DNA of 53,903 bases from JBBTCX01 sp964494205. Lineage in GTDB: Bacteria; Planctomycetota; Phycisphaerae; UBA1845. The first letter of the stretch is position 1. Each line of letters begins with the position of its first letter. Below are positions 16,844-25,717 of this stretch, piece after piece. The notes below the pieces were generated by a model. It was not told where the DNA came from. It made no database searches and worked only from the letters and a program-made list of their open reading frames with translations. The DNA is taken from positions 1 to 53,903 of the forward strand of contig CAZBRD010000027.1 in NCBI GenBank assembly GCA_964494205.1. The letters run 5' to 3'. The position numbers and the translations under genes were made by a program.

Positions 16844-18010
16844 ATGGTCCCCCAAGGCTCGCTTTCAACTTCCGCACAGCAACCAGTCGGCGAAAGGAGC
16901 GCAACGCGGACGCCCATCATCCGCGAAGGCGTGTGTCACGTGCTGTACGCTTATGACGTGGGCTTGAGCATCAATCTGGAACAATGCGCGCAGCGGATCA
17001 CTGCGATGACGCAGCGGGAGCCGATCAAGCACAAGAAGCGGGCACCGACTCAATACTCCGAGTACCCGGAGCTGCCTCTTCGCGTGTCTCAAGCCATAAG
17101 CAGAGTGGACGTCGGCGTCGCGCGCACGAGCGAATCTGCGGAGATCATCATTCATGACTTTGGTGTGATCACTGTGCAATTCGCGTTTGATATTGCGGGC
17201 CCGTTTATCGATTTGCTGCCGCTCAGCGAGCACCTTTATGAAAACGCGACGCTTCTCGCCGCGTCACGCCGGATCGTGACGGAACTCTGCGGGACAATTC
17301 AGCCGGCGATCGCTCGGCCCAGTTTTGCGCGTCCGGTTGAGGACTACACGATCTACGATGTTCGAAAGCTCGAAGGTAACTGCACGACAACTGAGTTGAT
17401 GCAGAATCATCGACAGCTTATCGCCCAGATATTGCGGTCTGAAACCACACCGCTCTCGCAGCAGGAAACCGAAGACGCGCTCGCCTGTAATATCTCATTC
17501 GCCCCGGACGACTACGCCATCATCGACTGGAACGGTGCGCTCCTTCTTGACGCCAACAGCGATGACACGAACACCGTGCTTGAATTGGCCAACGCGGAAC
17601 TGCTGGAGATGCGGTTTCTCGATACACAACTGGATGACGCGATGGAAGAGGCCTATCGCACGTTCGTCATGCAACAGCAGCGCTCCTGGTGGGGGCGAAA
17701 GCGGGCGGCGGCTGCGGATCTGCGTCGTATCTCGCGACTTCAGGTCGATAACGCGCTTCTCTTTGAAGTCGTACACAACGCAATGAAGCTGCTCGGCGAT
17801 CAGTATCTCGCCCGCGTGTATCGATTGGCTTCGCAGCGGTTCCACCTTCGTGAATGGGATGAGAGCATTGTTCGAAAACTGCAAACGCTGGAGAGCGTTT
17901 ATCAGAAAATGACGGATCGAACGACAAGCCTGCGCATGGAGGTGCTGGAGTGGATTATCATCGTGCTTATCGCGGTTTCCATCGTGTTGCCGTTCTTCAT
18001 CAAATATTGA
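16844..18010 (+). CDS. DUF155 / RMD1-family protein with C-terminal membrane anchor
   Basis: About 388 residues. The N-terminal half carries the pattern of this family (VLYAYDVGLSI, then IIIHDFGVITVQFAFDI). The middle has APDDYAIIDWNGALLLD followed by a helical segment LELANAELLEMRFLDTQLD. The C-terminus is a long helix ending in one transmembrane segment (WIIIVLIAVSIVLPFF). RMD1-type proteins are tail-anchored; the eukaryotic members are mitochondrial, and the bacterial role is not established. The start is uncertain: the ATG at 16844 has no good ribosome site, and a GTG at 16829 is also in frame. It is separated from nfi by 33 bases and probably co-transcribed with it. Confidence 0.7.
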   Translation: MVPQGSLSTSAQQPVGERSATRTPIIREGVCHVLYAYDVGLSINLEQCAQRITAMTQREPIKHKKRAPTQYSEYPELPLRVSQAISRVDVGVARTSESAEIIIHDFGVITVQFAFDIAGPFIDLLPLSEHLYENATLLAASRRIVTELCGTIQPAIARPSFARPVEDYTIYDVRKLEGNCTTTELMQNHRQLIAQILRSETTPLSQQETEDALACNISFAPDDYAIIDWNGALLLDANSDDTNTVLELANAELLEMRFLDTQLDDAMEEAYRTFVMQQQRSWWGRKRAAAADLRRISRLQVDNALLFEVVHNAMKLLGDQYLARVYRLASQRFHLREWDESIVRKLQTLESVYQKMTDRTTSLRMEVLEWIIIVLIAVSIVLPFFIKY

Positions 18011-18043
18011 CCGACTTGAAATCGAATCTCTTCGTGTTGTGAC

Positions 18044-18730
18044 ATGCCCAAGAAACGTCCACTTCATTCATGGTCAGTCACTCCCAAGGAGGCGGTTGCG
18101 ATCCAGCGCGATCTTGCGGACCGGGTCGTACGATCTGGTCGCATCGCACGACCGCGATTGCTTGCCGGAGCAGACTTAGCGTTCTCACATGACGAGAAGC
18201 GTTGTGTGGCTGGCGTGATTGTGTGGGACGCGCGGCGCGCGTGCGTGGTTGAAGAGCGGATTGCGTGGGAGACGGTGAAATTCCCTTATGTGCCGGGTTT
18301 GCTGTCATTTAGAGAAGCTCCAGCGTTGTTAATAGCAATTGGCAAGCTGAAAACCCAGCCCGATGTTTTCATGTTCGACGGACAGGGTGTAGCTCATCCA
18401 CGGCGACTGGGACTTGCCTGCCACGTCGGTCTCTGGCTCGACCGACCCAGCATTGGTTGTGCGAAGAGTCTGCTTATTGGTGAATACGACGAGCCGGGCC
18501 TGGAGCGGGGATCGATGAGTCGGATGAGCCACAATGACGAACTGATTGGCATGGCTGTGCGAACTCGCGACAAGGTGAAACCAGTCTACATCAGTGTAGG
18601 ACACAAGCTTTCGCTCGAAGCGGCTATTGATATTTCCTTGAATGCTTGCAATGGATATCGCGTTCCGGAACCGACGAGGCTCGCGGACAAACTTGTCGCG
18701 ATGGCCAAGTCAGAGCCAATAGGCCGCTGA
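18044..18730 (+). CDS. nfi: Endonuclease V (deoxyinosine-specific)
   Basis: 228 residues, close to E. coli Nfi throughout. It cuts DNA at the second bond 3' to deoxyinosine during repair of deaminated adenine. Metal-binding and catalytic residues are present: D44 in AGADLAF, E91 in PGLLSFRE and D112 in FDGQG, with the HPRRLG wedge segment and the later ISVGHKLSLEAA histidine region. The YRVPEPTRLAD ending is typical. One detail differs: the first aspartate is followed by LAF rather than the more common VSY or VGF. No partner repair gene is adjacent. Confidence 0.93.
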   Translation: MPKKRPLHSWSVTPKEAVAIQRDLADRVVRSGRIARPRLLAGADLAFSHDEKRCVAGVIVWDARRACVVEERIAWETVKFPYVPGLLSFREAPALLIAIGKLKTQPDVFMFDGQGVAHPRRLGLACHVGLWLDRPSIGCAKSLLIGEYDEPGLERGSMSRMSHNDELIGMAVRTRDKVKPVYISVGHKLSLEAAIDISLNACNGYRVPEPTRLADKLVAMAKSEPIGR

Positions 18731-18752
18731 GGATTCTGTAATCAAAGAAAAA

Positions 18753-18786
18753 CGGGTTCCACCCTCGACATGGAGAGGGGAACCCG
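18753..18786 (-). terminator. Intrinsic terminator for the DUF4382 lipoprotein gene
   Basis: CGGGTTC/GAACCCG plus an inner CCCTC/GAGGG make a 12-bp stem with a small bulge. On the minus strand it is followed directly by TTTTTCTTTGAT, a proper U-tail. It lies between the convergent nfi and DUF4382 genes and may also stop nfi transcripts, though without a T-run on that side. Confidence 0.8.
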
Positions 18787-18834
18787 CGGCAGAATCGTTA
18801 TTCAAGAATAGAGATGCCTCAAGAGACAATCCGA

Positions 18835-19941
18835 CTATTCGGATGCCTCCGGCGAAGGCTGCATTGAGGCGTTGACATTCGCTGTGGTTTCACCGGCGGT
18901 GACAGAGACTCCAGTGACACTCAGGTCTTCGAAATCATTGGCAGAGAATTCAACGCGATACTCGCCCGTTGTGAGACCGCCGAGCATGTAATTTCCATCA
19001 ACCTCCGTTGAGGTACTTGTAACTTCCACATCGTCCTTGTAGGCGGTGACCGCTACTCCCTGCAACGGGAAAGAGTATCCGTCAACAGTTGTTGATGCTG
19101 TTCCGCTGATCTGACCGGCGTCGCGCATATCGATCAACTTCATGGCGACCGATGGAGAAAAACGGAAGTTTCGAATCTCGCTGACGTTATTGATCTTGCC
19201 GCCGGGAATTGGGCTGAATGCGCGACTGAGGTCTACATCGAGGAGCAATTGAGTTTCAGCATCTGCCGCGACTTCAAAAGTGAAATGCAATTTGATGCCT
19301 GTCTGCTGTCCGCTTGGCACTCTCAATGAGAATTCGCGATCATCTTCGTTAAGAGTGATACGACCTTCAGTAACGATCAATCGCATTTGTGTGTATCTTC
19401 CCGCCGGGATGTCAGCCCCAGCCAAAAGGTCCGTCCGACCATTTTGAAGGTCAAGCAAGTTAAATGTTTGTTCGCCTTCAAATATCACGATGAATTCGTC
19501 GTCGGAATCGTCGTCATCTGACTCATTTACAGCTTGTTCCGCGCTCTCATCGGAGCTGACGTCCTCTACGCTGTCGACGTCATCAGCGGCTTCGACGGCT
19601 GTGCATTGCCGCATGTCTTCGTGGCATTCGGTTCCACTACCGCATGGCGACTGCCCTACGACGCATTGGCCGTCATCGCAATACTCAACGCCATTGCAGA
19701 AAAGACCGTCATCGCATGACTCACCGCAGTCATTATCGCCGCTATCGGCTCGGCGAACTTCGACACGCGTGATTGTGACAAGTGCTTCCTTGATCATATC
19801 GAATGGAAACGGCTTGTCCGTGATCAGCACGCTGACACTTCCGTTGCGGGTTGGCTGGTTTCCCGAGGGCGGTGTGCATCCTGTCCAGATGCCGCCCAAA
19901 ACCAATACAGAACAAAACAAGGTGCCGAGTTTTCGTTTCAT
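18835..19941 (-). CDS. DUF4382 lipoprotein with Cys-rich and acidic insert
   Basis: 368 residues. The start is well supported, with AGGAG 8 bases before the ATG. A lipoprotein signal (VLVLGGIWTGC) precedes a DUF4382 domain that begins SVSVLITDKPFP and resumes at EFIVIFEGEQTFNLLDL. Between these two halves sits an insert of about 85 residues. It has eight or so cysteines (pattern GLFCNGVEYCDDGQC) and then a strongly acidic run of Asp, Glu and Ser. The C-terminal ~80 residues form a carboxypeptidase-regulatory-like beta-sandwich (GNYMLGGLTTGEYRVEFSA). Likely an outer-membrane or periplasmic lipoprotein; the Asp-rich insert may bind calcium. Function unknown. Confidence 0.78.
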   Translation of the reverse strand: MKRKLGTLFCSVLVLGGIWTGCTPPSGNQPTRNGSVSVLITDKPFPFDMIKEALVTITRVEVRRADSGDNDCGESCDDGLFCNGVEYCDDGQCVVGQSPCGSGTECHEDMRQCTAVEAADDVDSVEDVSSDESAEQAVNESDDDDSDDEFIVIFEGEQTFNLLDLQNGRTDLLAGADIPAGRYTQMRLIVTEGRITLNEDDREFSLRVPSGQQTGIKLHFTFEVAADAETQLLLDVDLSRAFSPIPGGKINNVSEIRNFRFSPSVAMKLIDMRDAGQISGTASTTVDGYSFPLQGVAVTAYKDDVEVTSTSTEVDGNYMLGGLTTGEYRVEFSANDFEDLSVTGVSVTAGETTANVNASMQPSPEASE

Positions 19942-20144
19942 GGTCTGCTCTCCTGAATAGCAATACAGGATCTATCGGTATTTGGATGGGGTCGCGCGGC
20001 CTTGGCGCGCACCGTATGGGGAGTGCCTATAAATACTAGTGTATGATATCGCTGATCGTGGAAACGCGTGATAAATTCCACCTCAACTGAGCGCCATATT
20101 CAATTTGCTCATGTACCGATATTGCGTGGTCTCAGAGAGCTGAA

Positions 20145-21258
20145 TTATTTATGGCGCTGCGCCGCGCGTCGACGAAGTTCCGCGTTGATGAATTCCTGAA
20201 TGTCGCCGTCGAGGACGCCTTGCGTATCGGCCGTCATTTGACCGGTGCGCGAATCCTTCACACGCTGCTCGGGATACAGGAAGTAACTTCGAATCGAGTT
20301 GCCCCAGCCAATAGCTCCTTTTTCGCTGTAAATCTTGGACAATTCGCTGTCGCGCTTGGCTTGCTCCATTTGATATAGGCGAGCCATGAGCATCTTCTGG
20401 GCGGTTGCGCGGTTTTTATGTTGCGAGCGTTCGCTTTGACATTGTGCGACCAAACCCGTTGCAAGGTGGGTCAAACGAACGGCTGACGAAGTCTTGTTAA
20501 CGTGCTGGCCACCCTTGCCGCCGGCGCGATAGGTGTCCTCCCGAATGTCTTTGTCCCAATCGATTTGGATATCGATGTCGTCCACGTCCGGCTGCACATC
20601 CACTGATGCGAAGCTGGTCTCTCGCTTGCCCTGTCCGCTGAAAGGCGAAATGCGCACCAATCGATGCACGCCAAGTTCGCATGACAGATAGCCGTACGCG
20701 TACGCACCGTGAACCATGAGGCTGCACGATTGAATGCCGGCCTCTTCGCCATCGCGCATGGAAAGCTCTTCCACCTCGAAACCGTTTCGTTCGAAGTAGC
20801 GAATGTAGAGTCGAAGCAACATCTCAGCCCAGTCGCACGCGTCCGCGCCGCCGGTGCCTGCCTGGATGTTGAAGTAGCAATCGCGAATATCGTTGGGGCC
20901 GGAGAGCAGCGTAAGCAGCTCGACCTCTTCCAATTTCTTGGTGAGCTTGTCTATGCCAGAATCCAGCTCGGCGCGCGTGGATGGATCGTCGCCCTCGGCG
21001 AGCAGCTCGGTCATCACCTGCAGCTCTTCGCTTTGGGAAAGTAATCCCTGCACCGGCACCACTGCAGCTTTGAGCGCCTTCAGCTTCTGCACGGTGCCTT
21101 TGGCGGCTTCGGGATTGTCCCAAAAATTGGGGGCGGCCATCTCCTGCTCGACGGCGGCCATGGCTTCGATCTTTTGAGGGAGGTCAAAGAGAGTCCCGGA
21201 TGGCTACGATCCGGGCCGAAAGGTCGTTCAGTGCTCCGATGGGGTTTTCGTATGGCAT
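20145..21258 (-). CDS. prfB: Peptide chain release factor 2, programmed +1 frameshift
   Basis: Releases the peptide at UGA and UAA. Codons 1-24 run from the ATG at 21258 (MPYENPIGALNDLSARIVAI...) to CTT, where an in-frame TGA (21186-21184) stops the zero frame. Shifting +1 at CTTTGAC gives DLPQKIEAMAAVEQEM and continues to 20145, about 370 residues in all against 365 in E. coli. The anticodon-mimic SPF (in RISPFSGQG) and the GGQ catalytic loop (AGGKGGQHVNKTSSAVR) are intact. The gene is autoregulated: low RF2 favours the frameshift. Annotation from the second frame alone would lose the first 32 residues. Confidence 0.95.
21183..21189 (-). promoter_or_regulatory. RF2 recoding site CTTTGAC
   Basis: This is the conserved slippery CTT followed by the TGA stop and C. 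It sits at codons 24-25 of prfB, one codon earlier than in E. coli. The internal Shine-Dalgarno-like stimulator is weak: only CGGGA lies upstream of CTT, in place of AGGGGG. Confidence 0.92.
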
Positions 21259-21319
21259 AGTCTTGCTTTTCTTTTGTTGGGGCGAGAAAGGTATCTCGCA
21301 CCAGTGTCTCATGAATCAT

Positions 21320-21337
21320 GGTCCGCACGGCGGACCC
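21320..21337. repeat. Solitary REP element upstream of prfB
   Basis: GGTCCGCACGGCGGACCC has the same 7-bp stem as the RAYT-linked elements 15 kb away, but TTC replaces the usual TA at its outer edge. It lies in the 104-base gap between the cyclophilin gene and prfB. Confidence 0.8.
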
Positions 21338-21362
21338 TTCGGTTGTTTCGTCAGTCATAGTC

Positions 21363-22577
21363 CTACGGATCGATTCGCGTCACACTCTCCACCACGATTT
21401 CGTCCTCCGGAAGCGACATTTCACCCGGCAGAAATGGGCTGTCAACTGTTGAGACCATGGCGATCGTATCTATGACATCCGTTCCTTCGACGATTATGCC
21501 GAAAACCGTGAAGCCCTGATCGTCGAGGAAATCATTTTCGGGATCGAGATTGACGAAGAACTGTGTATCGCCGCTGTCCGGGTTGCCGCCGGTGAGCGCA
21601 AGGGCGAATGAATAGACGGTCCCGTTCGATAGGCCATTGTCATCTTCGCGCTCCACCGGGTCGCGCGAGACTTCCTTCAGTTCAAGCTCGCCGTCAACAG
21701 GTTCATACCCGCCGCCCTGGATGACGAACGGCTGACATGGCTGGCCTTCTTCATCAGCCTCTGTGCATACGACGCGATGAATGACTGTTTCGTCATAAAA
21801 CCCTTCGTCGGCGTAGAGCAGAAAATTGACCATGTGCAGAGGAGCGGCTTCGCCATCCAACTCTAGCGTGAAATTGCCAAGGTTGGTCGTGAAGAGAACT
21901 CGCGGGTGCAGATCAGGGACGGAGACGATTTCGAATTCGCGCGTGGAGGTGATCGGCTCGCCATCCGAAACGGGGATCGATGCGGTGAAGCGGACATCGA
22001 CCGTCTCACCAACCAACGTGGTGAGCATGGGCGACAATGCGGTTGGGTCGTCAATCGTCGCGGTGCCGCTCACTACCTCCCACATGGTGGTGGTCACTTG
22101 TGCGTCGGCATCGATCGTGGCTTCCAGTTGAACCGGTTCGCCGATGATCGCGAAATCAGGCGCACTGGCTGTGATGCTCGATTCGACGGTGACGGATACG
22201 AAATCGTTCGCGTGATGCCCGTCCGCATCGGTGACCGTCGCGCGGAAAGTATATAAGCCGGCTGCCTCAAGCTGCGGCGTTGTAATGGTTGAGTTGACTA
22301 CGTCGGTCAGTTCGACTTCCTCCGGTCCGCCATTCTGGTCCCAGCGAATGATGTAGGGCTCAGTGCCGCCGCTTGCGGATGCTGACAACGTGATCGTCGC
22401 GCCTTCGAACGTGGCTGTGCTATTGGCTGTTGCAACGATTACCAAGTCTGTCGGCGGTTCCGGTCCATCGACAGGACCGGAATCGGGGGCTTGAATGCAG
22501 GATGTACCCAGTAATACAGAAATCGAAGCCGCGAATACAAAGCCAAATGTCTTGAACAACTTTTGCACCTTTATCAA
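21363..22577 (-). CDS. Lipoprotein peptidyl-prolyl cis-trans isomerase (cyclophilin type) with Ig-like region
   Basis: About 404 residues. A lipoprotein signal (FVFAASISVLLGTSC) is followed by about 200 residues of beta-rich PKD/Ig-like sequence (TVTDADGHHANDFVSVTVE, VSGTATIDDPTALSP). A cyclophilin domain occupies the last ~170 residues, with NFLLYADEGFYDETVIHRV, FVIQGGGY, DTQFFVNL and FTVFGIIVEGTDVID. The catalytic Arg of the FHRV motif is kept as IHRV. It would speed prolyl isomerisation in folding envelope proteins. The start is uncertain: TTG at 22577, GTG at 22568 and TTG at 22613 are all in frame, and the signal peptide fits the first two best. It reads toward prfB on the same strand. 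Confidence 0.82.
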   Translation of the reverse strand: MIKVQKLFKTFGFVFAASISVLLGTSCIQAPDSGPVDGPEPPTDLVIVATANSTATFEGATITLSASASGGTEPYIIRWDQNGGPEEVELTDVVNSTITTPQLEAAGLYTFRATVTDADGHHANDFVSVTVESSITASAPDFAIIGEPVQLEATIDADAQVTTTMWEVVSGTATIDDPTALSPMLTTLVGETVDVRFTASIPVSDGEPITSTREFEIVSVPDLHPRVLFTTNLGNFTLELDGEAAPLHMVNFLLYADEGFYDETVIHRVVCTEADEEGQPCQPFVIQGGGYEPVDGELELKEVSRDPVEREDDNGLSNGTVYSFALALTGGNPDSGDTQFFVNLDPENDFLDDQGFTVFGIIVEGTDVIDTIAMVSTVDSPFLPGEMSLPEDEIVVESVTRIDP

Positions 22578-22751
22578 TCTAAACGTTCGTTCCCCCAACC
22601 TTGCGACTAACAACTTTTCTTATTGTAGGCTGTCAGCCAAGTATCGGTCGACGCGGACGACACGCGGTAGCCGAAAGTCGAGGTGGCGGTACAATAGCGA
22701 TCGTCGATCCAAAAGTCAGCCCCGTGATTCAAAAGAGATGCTCACCGGAAC

Positions 22752-24182
22752 ATGACCGACCACCTTCGCTACGAAAGTCCTCTCGTTCAGAGATACGCGT
22801 CAGATGCGATGTGCGAGCTGTTTGGGCCGCGTCATCGAATATTGGCGTGGCGGCAGATTTGGTTGCGGCTGGCGGAAGCACAGCAACGCGCGGGGTTAAA
22901 GATTTCCAACAAGCAGATAGAGCAACTTCGGCGCACTCTGGAATCGATCGACTTTGCAAACGCAGCCGCTCACGAAAAGCGCTTGCGACACGACGTGATG
23001 GCCCATGTTCATGCGTGGGGCGACATCGCGTCGGAGGCACGTGGGATCTTGCATCTTGGCGCGACGAGTGCGGACATCGTCGACAACGCCGATCTGATCA
23101 TCATGCGCGACGGGCTGCGATTGATCGCGGAATGGCTGGCGAGTTCGATTGACGCATTGGCGACATTTGCCGCGAAATATCGTGATTTGCCGACGTTGGG
23201 CTTCACGCATTATCAGCCAGCTCAGATTACAACGGTGGGCAAACGCGCGACGCTGTGGTGCTACGAACTTACGAGAGATTTGGAGGAAGTCGAGCAGCGG
23301 ATTGCCGGATTGCGGTTCCGAGGGATCAAGGGCGCGACGGGTACGCAGGCGAGTTTCTTAGCCTTATTCAACGGCGATGCGGCCAAAGTTCGCGCGATCG
23401 AAGCTGAAGTGGCGAAGGCGTTTGGATTCGGGCAAGTTGAGCCGGTGACGGGCCAGACTTATTCGCGAAAAATTGACGCACAGGTCGTGAGTACGCTCGG
23501 GGGGATCGCCGCGAGTGTACACAAGTTCTGCAACGATGTTCGACTTCTCGCTAATCTCGGTGAAATGGAAGAGCCGTTCGAGGCCGAGCAAATCGGATCG
23601 AGCGCGATGCCGTACAAGCGGAACCCGATGCGGTGCGAGCGTGCCACCGGTTTGGCGCGATTTGTGATCTCGCTCGTCACTTCGCCGCTACAGACGGCGG
23701 CAGAGCAGTGGTTTGAGCGGACGCTGGACGACTCGGCCAATAAGCGAATCGTGGTTTCAGAGGCCTTCCTCGCGACTGACGCCATGTTGCGGATCGTGAC
23801 GAATGTTGCCCGTGGACTTGTGGTGTATCCGAAGATTATCGAAGCCAAGCTGCGAACCGAGCTTCCATTCCTCGCGAGTGAGAACATCATGATGGCCGCC
23901 GCGGCGAAGGGTGGCGATCGACAGGTGTTGCACGAAGAGATTCGCGGGCACGCACGTGCGGCTGCGGATCGGATGAAGAATGAAGGGGCGCAGAACGATC
24001 TGATTGAGCGTCTTCGAAATGAGCCGAGTTTTGCGGGTGTTGATCTCGATGATGTGCTCGATCCGAAGCGATATGTGGGCCTCGCGCCGCAACAGGTGGA
24101 TGAATTCCTGGCGGCGTTTGTAACACCGATTCGCAACAGGTACGCACCGGTGCTGAAGCGTGCTGCGGAATTGAAAGTTTGA
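22752..24182 (+). CDS. purB: Adenylosuccinate lyase
   Basis: 476 residues. Cleaves SAICAR and adenylosuccinate, releasing fumarate, in purine synthesis. The signature SSAMPYKRNPMRCERA carries the catalytic flexible-loop serine. LGATSADIVDNADL and TLGFTHYQPAQITTVGKRA hold the other two conserved lyase regions, the latter with the general-acid histidine. The sequence style (GPRHRILAWRQIWLRLAEAQ at the start) is of the longer, eukaryote-like PurB branch. pyrE begins 52 bases later on the same strand, a purine-pyrimidine pair that is probably co-transcribed; a short AGTGCC/GGCACT inverted repeat sits in the gap. Confidence 0.94.
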   Translation: MTDHLRYESPLVQRYASDAMCELFGPRHRILAWRQIWLRLAEAQQRAGLKISNKQIEQLRRTLESIDFANAAAHEKRLRHDVMAHVHAWGDIASEARGILHLGATSADIVDNADLIIMRDGLRLIAEWLASSIDALATFAAKYRDLPTLGFTHYQPAQITTVGKRATLWCYELTRDLEEVEQRIAGLRFRGIKGATGTQASFLALFNGDAAKVRAIEAEVAKAFGFGQVEPVTGQTYSRKIDAQVVSTLGGIAASVHKFCNDVRLLANLGEMEEPFEAEQIGSSAMPYKRNPMRCERATGLARFVISLVTSPLQTAAEQWFERTLDDSANKRIVVSEAFLATDAMLRIVTNVARGLVVYPKIIEAKLRTELPFLASENIMMAAAAKGGDRQVLHEEIRGHARAAADRMKNEGAQNDLIERLRNEPSFAGVDLDDVLDPKRYVGLAPQQVDEFLAAFVTPIRNRYAPVLKRAAELKV

Positions 24183-24234
24183 CGTGCGACTTAGTGCCAA
24201 GTTACGGCACTCAGTGACGAGTTGGAGTTAGAAC

Positions 24235-24759
24235 ATGTCGATGGATCGAACTACGCTGGCGCGGCGAATCAAGGAAGCGGCCTATCTGGAAGGTGATTTC
24301 ACGCTGCGCTCCGGTCGGAAAAGCAAGTATTACCTTGACAAATATCTGTTCGAGACGCAGCCGGACATCCTTCGGGCGCTCGGCGAGATGTTCGCGAAAT
24401 GCGTGGGTGCATCGACGACTCTGATTGCCGGCGCGGAATTGGGCGGCGTGGCGCTGGCGGCCGCAGCGTCGATCGCCAGCGGAAAGCCGTTTGTCATCGT
24501 GCGGAACGCCAAAAAGGACTACGGCACCAGCAAGCCGTTCGAGGGGAAACTGGTCGCGGGCGATCGCGTGCTCCTGGTGGAGGACATCGCGACGACCGGC
24601 GGGCAGGTGCTGGAGGCAGCCAAGGTGATCGACGGTATCGGGGCGTCGGTCGAGCGAATTGTGGCGGTGATCGATCGCCAGGAAGGCGCGCGAGAGAACA
24701 TCGAGGGGGCGGGTTACAAGTTCGAATCGTTGTTCGTGAAGGCCGACTTAGGAATCTGA
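24235..24759 (+). CDS. pyrE: Orotate phosphoribosyltransferase
   Basis: 174 residues. Converts orotate and PRPP to OMP in pyrimidine synthesis. It shows FTLRSGRKSKYYLDKY near the N-terminus (orotate-site region), GAELGGVALAAAAS, and the PRPP motif VLLVEDIATTGGQ. The ATG has a GGAG 8 bases upstream. It is slightly short for the family (about 180-215 residues) but all motifs are present. Its stop codon directly abuts the convergent marC stop with no base between. Confidence 0.93.
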   Translation: MSMDRTTLARRIKEAAYLEGDFTLRSGRKSKYYLDKYLFETQPDILRALGEMFAKCVGASTTLIAGAELGGVALAAAASIASGKPFVIVRNAKKDYGTSKPFEGKLVAGDRVLLVEDIATTGGQVLEAAKVIDGIGASVERIVAVIDRQEGARENIEGAGYKFESLFVKADLGI

Positions 24760-25419
24760 TTACGGCGGTGCCAATTTCACTCCTTCCAGCACCTGCGGCA
24801 GCACGTCGTGGATGCCGCTGATGACGAACTGAACCGAAACCGCCGCAAGGATGAGGCCCATGATGCGGTTGAGGATGTTGAGGCCGGTCTGTTTGAGGGT
24901 GCGTTCGAGCATGGTCGCGGCGCTCAGCAGGATGAAGCACAGCAGGCCGGTGACGAGGATGCACGCAACGACAATCGAGACCTGCGTGAAAGACTCGGCT
25001 TTGCTCATCAGAACGGTCACGGTGGCAATCGAACCCGGGCCCGCGAGCATCGGTACGCCGAGAGGGATGATGGCCACGTCTTCTTTTTCCGCACCTTCCG
25101 TGATTTCTTCCGGGCTGGTGCGAACACGCGATCGCTGGGCTCGCATCATGTCAAGGGCAAGCATAAAGAGAAGAATCCCGCCGGCAATGCGGAAGGCTCC
25201 GAGCGTGATGCCGAACAATCGAAAAATCAAACCGCCCGCAGCGAGGAAGAGAACAAGTGTGACAGTGCATGCCATAGACGCCTTCAGCGCCGTGTGACGC
25301 CGCTTGGCCGGTGAATCGCCTTGGGTGATCGCCAAAAACATGGGGATGGCTGCGAACGGATCTACTACAAAGAAGATGGCTGAGAAGGTGATGAGCGTGA
25401 AGGAGAGCAGGTCTGGCAT
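24760..25419 (-). CDS. MarC / UPF0056 family integral membrane protein
   Basis: 219 residues with six predicted hydrophobic segments. The family pattern is clear: FVVDPFAAIPMFLAIT near the N-terminus, IAGGILLFMLALDM in the middle and IIPLGVPMLAGPGSIATV. The last is the conserved second half of the inverted repeat. MarC proteins were once linked to antibiotic resistance, but that role was not confirmed and the transport substrate is unknown. The ATG lies only 12 bases downstream of the tRNA-Val gene on the same strand, and no clear Shine-Dalgarno fits in the gap. Confidence 0.9.
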   Translation of the reverse strand: MPDLLSFTLITFSAIFFVVDPFAAIPMFLAITQGDSPAKRRHTALKASMACTVTLVLFLAAGGLIFRLFGITLGAFRIAGGILLFMLALDMMRAQRSRVRTSPEEITEGAEKEDVAIIPLGVPMLAGPGSIATVTVLMSKAESFTQVSIVVACILVTGLLCFILLSAATMLERTLKQTGLNILNRIMGLILAAVSVQFVISGIHDVLPQVLEGVKLAPP

Positions 25420-25431
25420 GAGAAGCTCACT

Positions 25432-25504
25432 TGGGCGATACAGGACTCGAACCTGTAACCCCTGCCTTGTAAGGGCAGTGCTCTAGCCATTGAGCTAATC
25501 GCCC
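25432..25504 (-). tRNA. tRNA-Val (anticodon TAC)
   Basis: A complete 73-base cloverleaf. The acceptor stem is GGGCGAT/ATCGCCC with discriminator A. The D-stem GCTC/GAGC, anticodon stem CTGCC/GGCAG around loop CTTACAA, and T-arm ACAGG TTCGAGT CCTGT all pair. The 3' CCA is not encoded. The 3' end is followed 12 bases later by the marC start, so the two are probably one transcript that is cut by tRNA processing. Confidence 0.95.
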
Positions 25505-25717
25505 GCGTGCGGATCATATTAGCACGGGATGCGACAAGGGCCAATTCGCGCGTGGGTGGTATGCGAATGTTTTCGCACTAGAATGGGCGGCGCGCCTTGC
25601 GACCCTAGTCAGTTATTGGCCTGAAACAAACTGATGTCGAACAGCGCGTTGCGACAAGCAAGTTGAAAACGTAAGGCCGCATGTTCGCATCAGCGGTTCG
25701 GATTGTAGGAGGTGCTT

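Noticed and set aside
20145..21161. prfB as a gene with a missing or mutated N-terminus
   Set aside because: The missing N-terminus is in the other frame from the ATG at 21258, joined by the conserved CTTTGAC frameshift; the gene is intact.
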